Assembly: GCF_018100925.1 (NCBI RefSeq)
Contig: NZ_JAGJEH010000004.1
Location: forward strand, 372,001 to 436,000
Length of the DNA stretch: 64,000 bases
Source of the DNA: Pseudoalteromonas luteoviolacea
GTDB lineage: Bacteria; Pseudomonadota; Gammaproteobacteria; Enterobacterales; Alteromonadaceae
Direction of reading: 5' to 3'
A model generated the notes under the pieces. It worked only from the letters and a program-made list of their open reading frames with translations. It was not told the DNA's origin and ran no database searches. Made by a program: the position numbers and the translations under genes. This document shows positions 1 to 8,133 of the stretch, piece by piece (the first letter of the stretch is position 1; every line of letters begins with the position of its first letter).

Positions 1-2
1 TT

Positions 3-1658
3 TGGGTTGATGGCTATAGAGGTTTTTCAAATAAGTCACTAAACCTCAGCAATAAATTGCACTTCGAATTTAACAAGGACGATAACATACTTACAATTAG
101 TAAAAAGCGACCTATACCCCAAGAAATTTGTGAAAACATCAATAGCATAACAGCATTATTGGGAGTTAATGGCTCAGGGAAAACAAGGGCTTTACAATTG
201 ATTTGTGAAATATTAGAAGGGGAAATACACAACTACTATCAGTTTCTACTCATATATGAAAATGAAGGAAAAGTATTTGCGTTCTCTAACATAGAGATTT
301 CGATATTAAACAAATCAAATATTACAAAGTTCAATCAAATAGAAAGATCTAATTCGATTTATAATAGAGAATCTTTAGGCGTTATATTTTTTTCAAATGT
401 ATTAGATGGTGGCGATAGGCCTGTAAATGGCAATATTATAAATACTTCATTGGCGCATCAAGTTTGGGGCGGCTATACTGACAATCATTCATTACAGGAG
501 AGCTCTAACCAGTCACAGCTTCAAAGGCATTCTCGATTTCTAACCGAGTTTCACTCTAAATTAAATACCCCCCTTCCCAGTAAAGCTATATTCATACTAG
601 ACTCTCCTGCAATACTAAAAAAAAATTCGACAAATGAAAGTATAGAAAAAATGTTTTCAATTTGTGGAGACATTTTTAAAGGCATACCTTTTCTAAATAT
701 TTTTAAAAAAGCCAGTGCGCATGACAAAGGAAAAGATGAGGTTTTAGAGTTATTTAATGAAATAGCAATAAGCTTTATTTTAAAAAACATGCCGGAGCTA
801 ATAGCTGTAAACTGTCCCTATTACAACAAGCACGTTATTGAAGATAGTGGCTACAAAGCAAGAACCAACATCAACACATTAGAAAAGCTAATAATTTATT
901 TAATTTACATAATAAAAGAATATTGTTCTAAACTGCGTCCAGACAAGAGAATTATAATACTAAACGACCTTGAATTCTTAAAAGATGATTTACTAAATAC
1001 TCTAATTGACGGAGATCTTAAAGTTGTGTCGAAGAGTTTTTTGCAAACATCATTTACTATCAAAGTAAAAAATGAAAATCTTCTTAGTAGAATATACAAA
1101 CTATCACATATTATTGATTCCTCTTTTGGAGCAAGTAAAAGTAACTGGTTAGGAATAAGCTCTGGAGAACGTGCTTACTTGAATTTGCTGTCTTCAATCT
1201 GGTATGGAATTAAGAATACAAAGTCTCGCGATAAAAGCACGCTACTCATATGTATTGATGAAGGAGATCTGTATTTACATCCTCAATGGCAGATTGAATT
1301 TGTAGATAAAGTAATATCTTTTCTTCGCACCACAACACAACAGCCAGTTCAATTGATATTCACGACACACTCACCATTACTCGTAACAGATTTACCAAAA
1401 CAGTGTATTACGCTGCTTGATGATAATAGGAAAGTATCCAGCTTTGGTGCAAATATTTATGATATATATGAAACCACGTTTGGACTCGAAGAAAAAAGGA
1501 CTGGCACTATTTCCCAAAGGTACATTGAGCGGATTTTGAACCTTTCCAAACAAACAGAAATTACAGAGTCGGAACGTGATGAGATTGAATGTGCCATAGA
1601 CATAATTGATGATGAATTAATTACGTTTCACCTTGAGAAAAGGTTAAAAATCCTATGA
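3..1658 (+). CDS. AAA ATPase of an ATPase-HNH defence pair (5' end outside window)
   Basis: The frame is open to the left edge (it already reads WVDGYRGFSNKSL before any start), so the gene begins upstream; TTG 57 is only an internal codon. Visible motifs are a Walker A GVNGSGKT (162-185), an ABC-signature-like SSGERA (about 1160-1178), a Walker B CIDEGDLYLHP (about 1251-1283) and FTTHSPLLV with the switch His. This order is typical of the AAA_21/OLD-like ATPases called PtuA in Septu systems and in type I-A retrons. The last 4 nt overlap the HNH gene (ATGA), which implies translational coupling and a joint complex. By family knowledge the ATPase senses phage infection and gates the partner nuclease; that role is inferred. 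No reverse transcriptase lies directly beside it. Confidence 0.85.
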   Translation, partial: WVDGYRGFSNKSLNLSNKLHFEFNKDDNILTISKKRPIPQEICENINSITALLGVNGSGKTRALQLICEILEGEIHNYYQFLLIYENEGKVFAFSNIEISILNKSNITKFNQIERSNSIYNRESLGVIFFSNVLDGGDRPVNGNIINTSLAHQVWGGYTDNHSLQESSNQSQLQRHSRFLTEFHSKLNTPLPSKAIFILDSPAILKKNSTNESIEKMFSICGDIFKGIPFLNIFKKASAHDKGKDEVLELFNEIAISFILKNMPELIAVNCPYYNKHVIEDSGYKARTNINTLEKLIIYLIYIIKEYCSKLRPDKRIIILNDLEFLKDDLLNTLIDGDLKVVSKSFLQTSFTIKVKNENLLSRIYKLSHIIDSSFGASKSNWLGISSGERAYLNLLSSIWYGIKNTKSRDKSTLLICIDEGDLYLHPQWQIEFVDKVISFLRTTTQQPVQLIFTTHSPLLVTDLPKQCITLLDDNRKVSSFGANIYDIYETTFGLEEKRTGTISQRYIERILNLSKQTEITESERDEIECAIDIIDDELITFHLEKRLKIL

Positions 1659-2692
1659 TCAATATAATGCGCCACCTAAATAATAAAGTAAAAAGTCCAA
1701 GTGGGGTTATAGATGAGTGCGTTGATATGCTATGGAAATATGTCAACAAAACAAAAAAAGATGGTAGTCCGTGTAAAAATTCCATCACTAGCAAGCTTTC
1801 TGAATTTAAACTAAAAAGACTCAGGAATGGGAGCACTTCCACGGATAAGGACAGAAAAAAGAGACAAGAGAGTTACTTACGATGGCTAAAAAAGTCAGGG
1901 CAAGTTGAGAGGTTAATAAGGGCAAAACCTGCTGATTTCGAAAAAATTAATAATGAAGTCGAAGCGATAATTAAACTTTCAGATATCACTGATAAAGATA
2001 GTAGTGGAAAATCGCTCAGTGATTTACTGTTGGCTTCTGTTTTCAGATATGATCTATATAGATCTCATCAAACTTTTATTGATATTTATAAAGAGTTACA
2101 CTTCCATAAAGCAAGCTGTGTATACTGTAATATTCACTCCATTGGTATAGTTAAAACAACTGACAAGAAAGAAAAGAGTAATTTTGATATTGACCATTTT
2201 TACTGTAAAAGTCAGTATCCCCACTTTGCTTTATCTTTCTTTAATCACATACCTTCTTGTAAAGAATGTAACCAGACATATAAAGGAAAAAACAATTTCA
2301 CTACAAATACCCATATTCATCCTTTTTTAGATTGTTTTGATAGTCATTATAGGTTCACTACCCTCCCTGGCTCTTTGCAAAATGGAAGAGTAAGTTCAAT
2401 TTCTTTAGATATAGAAACAAATAAATATGATGAAATTAAAGATGACTTGAATCTTGAGTTCAGGTATAAAAATGAAATCAAGGGTGACTTAATCAGTGAA
2501 TTCTCAGAATACCTGTGGAAAAGAAGGAAATTATTTACGAAAGGTAAACCAGAAGAAATACAAGAACTAAAAGAGTATATTGAATCTCAAACATGCCTTA
2601 ATAAGGAGGATATATTACGTACAAGAATGTCTAAGTTAAAGCGAGATATAGTTAAGGAGTATAACATCAGAGATTTAGCCATTTTTGACTAG
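1655..2692 (+). CDS. HNH endonuclease partner of the ATPase (PtuB-like)
   Basis: This is a 345-residue protein with a clear HNH nuclease core. Cys155/Cys158 (CVYC) and Cys202/Cys205 (CKEC) form the zinc knuckle, residues 178-181 read DIDH, Asn197/His198 and Asn206 follow, and the CNQTYKG end is typical. The first 150 residues are helical, basic and unrecognised. The ATG overlaps the ATPase stop by 4 nt, so both are probably made from one transcript. In Septu and in PtuAB-bearing retrons the HNH subunit is the toxic nuclease (DNA or tRNA cleavage in described examples); the target here cannot be read from sequence. It is longer than the usual PtuB, so it may be a distinct subfamily. It ends convergently, 4 nt into the neighbouring leftward gene. 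Confidence 0.85.
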   Translation: MINIMRHLNNKVKSPSGVIDECVDMLWKYVNKTKKDGSPCKNSITSKLSEFKLKRLRNGSTSTDKDRKKRQESYLRWLKKSGQVERLIRAKPADFEKINNEVEAIIKLSDITDKDSSGKSLSDLLLASVFRYDLYRSHQTFIDIYKELHFHKASCVYCNIHSIGIVKTTDKKEKSNFDIDHFYCKSQYPHFALSFFNHIPSCKECNQTYKGKNNFTTNTHIHPFLDCFDSHYRFTTLPGSLQNGRVSSISLDIETNKYDEIKDDLNLEFRYKNEIKGDLISEFSEYLWKRRKLFTKGKPEEIQELKEYIESQTCLNKEDILRTRMSKLKRDIVKEYNIRDLAIFD

Positions 2693-3054
2693 TTTACAAC
2701 TCTTAAGGAAGGCTTTTCTATTTCTTTTTTATATAGTTCTATTGGCGCTTGAAGAGCTGATTCCCTATATTCAATTGCGTTTTTATGAATGTATTTAACA
2801 TTCTCTATTTGTTTAATATGGTCTTCCTCACCTAATGCTTCACCTAGACTCATTACAATGACATGAGCTTTACCAAGTTGATATTCTCTATCATCGTATC
2901 GTGCTTTTTTAGAGTATTCATAAAGTTCTGACTTTCTTATAGAGTTTACAAAAATTGATTCTAGCTTAGTGTTCGAGTGACTATGCATCAATCCATGCAA
3001 GACAATACCTATCATGATTAAAAACATACAAAGTGTGATAACTAAAATACTCAT
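2689..3054 (-). CDS. small single-TM protein, unknown function
   Basis: This is a 121-residue protein with an N-terminal hydrophobic segment (about residues 2-22) followed by a charged, helical, probably cytoplasmic or periplasmic part. I do not recognise a family. Its start overlaps the stop of the upstream membrane gene (TAATG), and it is the last gene of a leftward group that begins with two glycine-rich leader peptides, so it may act in their export, processing or immunity. That link rests only on gene order. The 3' end overlaps the HNH gene by 4 nt on the opposite strand. Confidence 0.6.
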   Translation of the reverse strand: MSILVITLCMFLIMIGIVLHGLMHSHSNTKLESIFVNSIRKSELYEYSKKARYDDREYQLGKAHVIVMSLGEALGEEDHIKQIENVKYIHKNAIEYRESALQAPIELYKKEIEKPSLRVVN

Positions 3055-3608
3055 TACGCTTCCTTAGCATTAGTTTTGAGTCTTTTGATTAATTTTATTG
3101 GGTAAGCTGCTACAACTAATAAAGTAGTCACATTCACTACCATTAAAGATACTTTATAGAATGGAGACAAACCGTTGTAGTCAAAGATCCCTCTGGAGAT
3201 TAACTGCATGATACACAGTAAGACAGTTACAACCGCAAGGTACAAACACCTCTTTGCCGCGTTGGAATACGAACAACCCCGCAAGCGGTGTAAAGAAAAA
3301 ATCGCTACAGAATAGGCACAACTGTTTAAAGACATTATGAAGTAATACACTTTTCTAAGCTCAAGCTTATCTAGCTCAAGTGCGAGAACATGTGAACTCA
3401 AAACCGTACCAACATGAAAAAACACAACTGTACAAAGGGCAGCTATAAAGCATGAGTGTAATTCGTGATCTTCAATCGACTTCAAATGACTTCCACTGCC
3501 AAAAAACAAACTCCACTTTCTCTGTTTGAATTTGACTAGCAGAAAGACAACAACAAGCGCCTGTAACACTTTTGTCGTCCAATCAACAATTAATACCATC
3601 TCACTCAT
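3054..3608 (-). CDS. polytopic membrane protein, unknown function
   Basis: This is a 184-residue protein with about five hydrophobic segments (near residues 9-25, 53-75, 85-105, 120-140 and 152-170), a basic N-terminal loop (KFKQRKW) and a basic C-terminus. No known domain is recognised. It lies 29 nt downstream of a small double-glycine leader peptide gene and overlaps the next small membrane gene, so the four leftward genes probably form one transcript. It could be an immunity or transport component for the peptides, but no peptidase C39, ABC or radical SAM motif is present, so the role is open. Confidence 0.65.
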   Translation of the reverse strand: MSEMVLIVDWTTKVLQALVVVFLLVKFKQRKWSLFFGSGSHLKSIEDHELHSCFIAALCTVVFFHVGTVLSSHVLALELDKLELRKVYYFIMSLNSCAYSVAIFSLHRLRGCSYSNAAKRCLYLAVVTVLLCIMQLISRGIFDYNGLSPFYKVSLMVVNVTTLLVVAAYPIKLIKRLKTNAKEA

Positions 3609-3637
3609 GCTTTTCCTTAGATCAAGTTAATTGTGTA

Positions 3638-3790
3638 TTAACCACTTACCTTTTCTTTTGGTAGATTAACTACCTCATTTGCAGCTTTTTGTGGCGGTTC
3701 GGCTGTTGTGCCTGCGCCACCACCTCCGCCTTTCACATCATTTAGTGCTTTCTCTGACAAATGTTTTAAACTTCGTTTCTTTAGTTTCAT
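3638..3790 (-). CDS. glycine-rich double-glycine leader peptide, copy 1 (50 aa)
   Basis: The peptide starts MKLKKRSLKHLSEKALNDVK, followed at once by a GGGGG run and a polar tail ending KEKVSG. Its basic start, spaced leucines and VKGG junction match the leaders of secreted ribosomal peptides (bacteriocin or RiPP precursors), which are cut after Gly-Gly. A GGAAAG ribosome site precedes the ATG. The next gene upstream is a second peptide with the same leader pattern and an unrelated tail, which is strong internal support. No cysteines are present, so lanthionine chemistry is unlikely. No processing enzyme is visible nearby; maturation by a host C39 peptidase transporter elsewhere is inferred. 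Confidence 0.65.
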   Translation of the reverse strand: MKLKKRSLKHLSEKALNDVKGGGGGAGTTAEPPQKAANEVVNLPKEKVSG

Positions 3791-3805
3791 ATCTATCTTT
3801 CCATG

Positions 3806-3955
3806 TTAATCTGGATAAACCCAGAACGGACCATTCTCACTACCCTGTGCCTGTTGTGTTGGAATTAAACCTCCTCCCCCACCACCGGTACCGCCTTTAA
3901 CTTTGATTAGCTGGTTAGGTGAAAGCGCTTTTATATCTTTCTTTTTGAGCTTCAT
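3806..3955 (-). CDS. glycine-rich double-glycine leader peptide, copy 2 (49 aa)
   Basis: The peptide starts MKLKKKDIKALSPNQLIKVK, then GGTGGGGGG and a tail ending NGPFWVYPD. The leader shares the MKLKK start, the LS at residues 11-12 and the VKGG junction with the following peptide, while the tails differ, as expected for a pair of precursors. AGGAAA lies upstream of the ATG. The aromatic, proline-rich C-terminus looks like a mature product rather than a leader. It is the first gene of a leftward four-gene group that lies between the ATPase-HNH pair and the retron. Function is unknown; a short structural or signalling peptide is also possible. Confidence 0.65.
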   Translation of the reverse strand: MKLKKKDIKALSPNQLIKVKGGTGGGGGGLIPTQQAQGSENGPFWVYPD

Positions 3956-4321
3956 TGGTATTTCCTATTTGTAGTTATGATTACGTCCCTATTTACATTA
4001 CCAAGATGTTAACTTAATTGCTCAAATGTAACAACCATTGCAATAGTTTAGCTCAAACGCTGTGCAACGGGCAAGAAGGTACTGGATAAAAACACAGCAC
4101 AAATTGAGGCTAGACTTAAATTATGAAATGGTATTTAAGAGAGAAAATTCTAAGAGTAGAAATACTTCAGTATTCTGCCTGCACCCAGAAATAACTCATT
4201 AGCTGCGAAGCCGCAAAGTATTTCTAAGCTCCACTTAAACTACGAATGTACGTTTAGGTAATAAGCAGTTACTTAGTATTTGCGTTTGACTATATCGGCA
4301 TGTAAACCAAAAAAATATTTA

Positions 4322-4350
4322 TTGACATAACAATACTTGCAATACATTAT
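4322..4350 (+). promoter_or_regulatory. sigma-70-like promoter of the retron
   Basis: TTGACA at 4322-4327 is followed after 17 nt by CATTAT at 4345-4350. This fits a sigma-70 promoter that would start transcription near 4357, just before a perfect hairpin and the rest of the retron RNA. Confidence 0.55.
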
Positions 4351-4356
4351 TTAAAT

Positions 4357-4630
4357 GCGTAAGTGATACACTTACTCACTGCACTCAGGATGAAAAAGAC
4401 AACAGGTTTGCTAGCAATATGATTGCTAGCGGTGACGAAGTCACCTACGCTCGGGGCCCACCGCCGCCTTCGCTACGCAAATGCAATTGCGACGAGCGCA
4501 ATGGATCAGCCGCATCGAAATTTAACTAGTTGTTACTGTTGTTATACTGGGGAATGTGATGGTTAAATTTCAGCCTTGAGTATCGGCAGAAAGCAATAGC
4601 TTGATGCGGCATCCAACCATGAGATAGCAA
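4357..4630 (+). ncRNA. candidate retron ncRNA (msr-msd) upstream of the reverse transcriptase
   Basis: The 270 nt between the promoter and the RT start are unusually structured. Perfect hairpins lie at 4359-4375 (GTAAGTG-ATA-CACTTAC), about 4413-4433 (GCTAGCAAT-ATG-ATTGCTAGC) and just after it (GGTGAC-GAA-GTCACC). A long-range stem pairs 4517-4526 with 4562-4571 (GAAATTTAAC/GTTAAATTTC), and an outer stem pairs 4509-4516 with 4603-4610 (GCCGCATC/GATGCGGC). Two small hairpins then a long stem match the msr-then-msd layout of retrons. The a1/a2 repeats and the branching guanosine could not be fixed by eye. Confidence 0.7.
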
Positions 4631-5806
4631 ATGGACTCGAATCTATATCGTGATAACCCTATCAATAGCATAAGGAATCTACTCGCCGCTCTCGATATTT
4701 CCGAAAGTGAGTATGAAAAATTTTTAATTACTAAGGAAGAAGATAGATACCATCGTCCACATGCCGAAGCTTTTAAAAAAGACGGCTCAGTCCGGAAAGT
4801 TTACTGCCCTTGCAAGTTAACAAGAAAATTTCAAAGAAGGCTTAACAATAGAATATTCAAAAAGTCTATTGTATGGCCGCCTTATGTGTTTGGCTCTATT
4901 CCAATCGATGTTAAAACTCATGAGAGCAAAGATTATATCAAATGCGCAGCCATGCACTGTAAATCAAAAAGTCTGTTGAAACTGGATATTTCTGACTTTT
5001 TTGACAATATTGACCAATACCATGTAGTCAAAATTTTTACAGAAGCGTTTTCTTACCATCAAGAGGTCGCTGATTTTATTAGCAAAATCTGTTGTTTTAA
5101 AGGGCATCTAGTGCAAGGGGCTTTAACGTCAAGTTACGTTGCTAACTTGATTTTTTATGATTTAGAGCCTGAACTAGTTAAATCCTTATCAAGGAAAAAC
5201 CTTACATATACGAGGTTTATAGATGACATAACTGTTTCAAGTAAAGTATCGCATTATAACTTCAGTTCAACAAAAAGACTGATAGAAGATATGTTGCTGA
5301 AAAAAAACCTCCCTCTCAATGAACAAAAAGTGGAAGTATTGTACAGCTCTACAAAGCCACTTATGGTTCATGGTCTTCGAGTAGATTTTAGTGAACCTAG
5401 ACTTCCATCAAAAGAAGTCGCAAATATTCGCGCGGAATTGAATAATCTTAAAAGGAAAGCCAAGGAAAAGAAGTATAGAAAAAGTAGGAGCTACAGAAAG
5501 TCATATGACAAATGTCTTGGGCGTGTAAATAAGCTAGCTAGAGTTAAGCATAGCGCACATGCGAAATTCAAGCCTCAATTGAAGGAGATACAACCTTTGC
5601 CTTCAGCTGTTGATATTAAGCTTTGCCATGTTATTCTAAAAAAACTAGCATCTTTCCCTGATGATAAAAGAGAAAGCTATTGGTATAAAAAAAGATTTAA
5701 CCAATTAGTTTACCTTAACGGAATCATCAAAAGGCTATATCCAAAGAGCTACTCTATCATTAAAGAAAAATCAAAAGAGCTCGAACCAAAAAGCAGAGTG
5801 TATTAG
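4631..5806 (+). CDS. retron reverse transcriptase
   Basis: This 391-residue protein shows the RT palm motifs in order: KLDISDFF with catalytic Asp119, VQGALTSS (about 161-168), and RFIDD with Asp198/Asp199 in place of the usual YADD. Retron hallmarks are recognisable in variant form: CAAMH at 105-109 for the NAxxH motif and VHGL at 246-249 for the VTG motif. It follows a structured RNA by a few bases and its TAG overlaps the GTG start of the effector (TAGTG), so the three parts form one unit. It would copy the msd RNA into branched ssDNA. A group II intron RT is unlikely because no maturase domain or intron boundaries are seen. Confidence 0.9.
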   Translation: MDSNLYRDNPINSIRNLLAALDISESEYEKFLITKEEDRYHRPHAEAFKKDGSVRKVYCPCKLTRKFQRRLNNRIFKKSIVWPPYVFGSIPIDVKTHESKDYIKCAAMHCKSKSLLKLDISDFFDNIDQYHVVKIFTEAFSYHQEVADFISKICCFKGHLVQGALTSSYVANLIFYDLEPELVKSLSRKNLTYTRFIDDITVSSKVSHYNFSSTKRLIEDMLLKKNLPLNEQKVEVLYSSTKPLMVHGLRVDFSEPRLPSKEVANIRAELNNLKRKAKEKKYRKSRSYRKSYDKCLGRVNKLARVKHSAHAKFKPQLKEIQPLPSAVDIKLCHVILKKLASFPDDKRESYWYKKRFNQLVYLNGIIKRLYPKSYSIIKEKSKELEPKSRVY

Positions 5807-6621
5807 TGTTTTGCATGATTAAATCATCAATTAAGAAGATTGAACCATTTTTTAAAAAGCTTAATCCGTTGATTAAAAAGTTTGAACCGTTGATTAAAAA
5901 GACCAGTGCATTGATTAATAAAATTAAAAAACCATTCATTATCATAACATCAATATATATAACCTTAGTTCTAACAATCAGCATAGGTATCATATATGAG
6001 TTAATAGAGAGGCCAAATTTAAGTTTCGGGCTTTGCTTCACTAACTCATGCTTTGAGGTCGTTCGGAAAAATTTTTCAAGTTCTCTTTTACTTATTAAAG
6101 AATTAACTGTATTACTCGGTGTGATTTTTGCTTCCATTGGTGTAATAAATAGCTGGAAAGCATACAACCTCTCCTTAAAAAACAGCCACTTAACCAACCA
6201 CTTCAACAACTTGAACAACTTTATAGAGATGGGGAATATATATTTGGAAAAGGAGAAACTAATAAATAATGAGAGAGTTGACCTATACAAATTATACTAT
6301 ATTATTTTTCCCAACTCTAGGAGTGGACGTTTTGACGAGCATGAAAATTACTCATTAATTTTGCAAAGCCTAAGTAATTTAATAGAACAATCTAACAAAC
6401 TCTACAATGATGCAGGAAAAGATGCTAAAAGGTATAAGCACAAACCCCATCAAGCAAGAATAATTAAAGAGCTCGATAAGTTAGGCATTACTGTCGAGCT
6501 CAGAAACAGGTCTGATTTTGATGATCAAGAAAAAGCTATTTATCAATTTTTGGACTGTATTACTAAACAATATCAATGTACAAGAATAATGCTTGGTCCA
6601 ATTAATAAAGACTATATGTAG
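5806..6621 (+). CDS. two-TM retron effector (type IV / Ec48-like)
   Basis: This 271-residue protein is coupled to the RT by a TAGTG overlap (GTG 5806; ATG 5815 is an alternative). An amphipathic lysine-rich N-terminus with a PLIKK/EPLIKK repeat precedes TM1 (about 44-64) and TM2 (about 93-115), followed by a charged cytosolic domain of about 150 residues. RT plus a two-TM protein is the architecture of type IV retrons, of which Ec48 is the studied example; there the effector damages the inner membrane when the retron senses inhibition of RecBCD. Assignment to that type is by architecture only. Its lysine-rich base composition differs from the housekeeping genes. Confidence 0.75.
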   Translation: MFCMIKSSIKKIEPFFKKLNPLIKKFEPLIKKTSALINKIKKPFIIITSIYITLVLTISIGIIYELIERPNLSFGLCFTNSCFEVVRKNFSSSLLLIKELTVLLGVIFASIGVINSWKAYNLSLKNSHLTNHFNNLNNFIEMGNIYLEKEKLINNERVDLYKLYYIIFPNSRSGRFDEHENYSLILQSLSNLIEQSNKLYNDAGKDAKRYKHKPHQARIIKELDKLGITVELRNRSDFDDQEKAIYQFLDCITKQYQCTRIMLGPINKDYM

Positions 6622-6639
6622 CAATCTTTTTATGTCATA

Positions 6640-6657
6640 GACCTACAGCAGTAGGTC
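6640..6657 (+). terminator. hairpin after the retron operon
   Basis: GACCTAC-AGCA-GTAGGTC is a perfect 7-bp stem 18 nt after the effector stop. It has no clear U-tract, so termination activity is uncertain. Confidence 0.35.
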
Positions 6658-6809
6658 AGGAAACATTAAGGCCCAAATATTTGTTTATTTTTAGGGTGAT
6701 TATTGTTTTTCAGCTCAGATTTCATGAAACCACTAAGTTTAAACAAATACCCCTTTACTAGTCCAAACATCCCTGTATACATTAACGTTATTCCTAATAT
6801 TTAAATTAC

Positions 6810-7529
6810 CTACTCACACACCACACCATCTCCGTCGGCATCTCTCATATACTGATAGGCAGCATGAGTACGGGTCACTGGAGCAATGTTGTGATTTCGG
6901 GCCTCCGTACAGCTTATGTGCCCGTTTTCGTTATCATCATATAGTGCCAAGGCGTCTTGTCTTGGTAAATCATTATTTTCATGATAGAAAATCATCGCAA
7001 CGCTTTGGCAATTGCTCAAAACAGCTTCTAGTGCATTTGCTTCCGCTTGGTCAACGCTTAGAGAGTATTTGGTTTTTATCTCTACAATACGGTTTGCAAA
7101 CCAACATTTGTTTTTGTTGGGTAACCACTCTGCTGCGTCATAACCACATTTACCACCAGGGCCACACCGATTGATCTCGGGTGCAGCAAGCGTAAGGTTG
7201 AGTAAGTCACTCGCGAACTCTTTTCTGGTTTCTGCTGATGCATCGCACAAACCACTGTCGTGCCCTTCTGATGCAGCGACTATGTGTTCTATGTCTGTTG
7301 AAGTATCAGCCTCAAAATAACGACCTGTATATGGCCCATAAACCAACCCGTCCATATCTTCCACAATGTCATCTTCAACACTTTGGGAATATGGATATTG
7401 TTTTTTCTTATCGTATGGTGAACAGCGGTTTTCTTCTGTTACCACCAAGCCCCGCCAAGTATCTTGAGCCATGGCGATAAATGGTAGTTGAGTACTAATG
7501 AGACAAACAATTGATAGACGTTTAAACAT
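6810..7529 (-). CDS. secreted HNH-type nuclease with C-terminal Excalibur calcium-binding motif
   Basis: The 239-residue protein starts with a signal peptide (basic MFKR, hydrophobic core, cleavage near AMA-QD). The core has DIEHIVAASEGHDSG, which fits the D-x-E-H HNH motif of DUF1524/GmrSD-type secreted nucleases, followed by FASDLLNL and a cysteine-rich stretch. The C-terminus carries DDNENGHISC and DADGDGVVCE, an Excalibur-like calcium-binding domain. An exported DNase or RNase for nutrition or barrier defence fits best; the family is known, the substrate is inferred. It is transcribed alone, against the retron, and lies inside the island. Confidence 0.75.
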   Translation of the reverse strand: MFKRLSIVCLISTQLPFIAMAQDTWRGLVVTEENRCSPYDKKKQYPYSQSVEDDIVEDMDGLVYGPYTGRYFEADTSTDIEHIVAASEGHDSGLCDASAETRKEFASDLLNLTLAAPEINRCGPGGKCGYDAAEWLPNKNKCWFANRIVEIKTKYSLSVDQAEANALEAVLSNCQSVAMIFYHENNDLPRQDALALYDDNENGHISCTEARNHNIAPVTRTHAAYQYMRDADGDGVVCE

Positions 7530-7725
7530 AGATTTCTCCTTGTTATTTGCAGCTCAAAAAATTTTACTGCTCGTTTGTTTCAGCACTGTTTACCCTTGTC
7601 ACCGCTATAGAGTTAATAACAGGCTTTTCACTTTTTCTGTGGATAGGTCAATTTTGACCTTCCAGTTGATCTAACTATAACAATTGCACAAAATACAATA
7701 ACTGTATATTTAACCAGTATTCGAT

Positions 7726-8133
7726 ATGCCCGTTATAAAGTTCAAATACAATTATGGACACACTTACCTTACTAGCGGTGGCTTAGCCGCCAAGACCAAT
7801 TGTATAACTGCCGATAGCGTGGCGTGCACTATGGCAGATGGCACAAATCAGTCGCTAAAGTTTCGCGGATTTACTTCAATTTTTAGAACACGTCAGTTTG
7901 AGTGTGTAACCGTACATAATATTGTAGGTATCAAGAATGGTAATGCGCTGTTTGGCGGTGGCAACTGGGTTGATGTCAAAGGCGACTTTATGGGGGTTTA
8001 TATCGATGGATATGTTTATTTGGTACTAGGTGATAGAGGTTTGCCAGTTGTGGATGAGAAGTATGAAAAGCCCAAAGAGAAGCCCCTTGGGCAGGTTGTG
8101 AGTTTGGAGGAGTTTAGAAAACTCTCATATTAA
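7726..8133 (+). CDS. hypothetical protein, unknown
   Basis: This 135-residue protein is rich in beta-prone and glycine residues with no signal peptide or TM segment. I do not recognise it. The C-terminus is a lysine/proline linker followed by a short helix (VVSLEEFRKL). It stands alone between two leftward genes and its last 9 nt overlap the convergent gene, a tight packing that suggests both are real. Being inside the integrase-associated island, it is probably accessory cargo. Confidence 0.55.
   Translation: MPVIKFKYNYGHTYLTSGGLAAKTNCITADSVACTMADGTNQSLKFRGFTSIFRTRQFECVTVHNIVGIKNGNALFGGGNWVDVKGDFMGVYIDGYVYLVLGDRGLPVVDEKYEKPKEKPLGQVVSLEEFRKLSY

Noticed and set aside
3679..3900. 73-codon frame on the plus strand
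   Set aside because: It is antisense to the two leader-peptide genes, has no ribosome site and an arbitrary composition; the minus-strand frames share a conserved leader.
3..6621. A single type I-A retron made of the ATPase-HNH pair plus the RT
   Set aside because: Four opposite-strand genes lie between them, and the RT already has its own promoter, RNA and overlapping two-TM effector.
7574..7700. Regulatory RNA in the gap before the 135-residue gene
   Set aside because: Only weak, short inverted repeats are visible.
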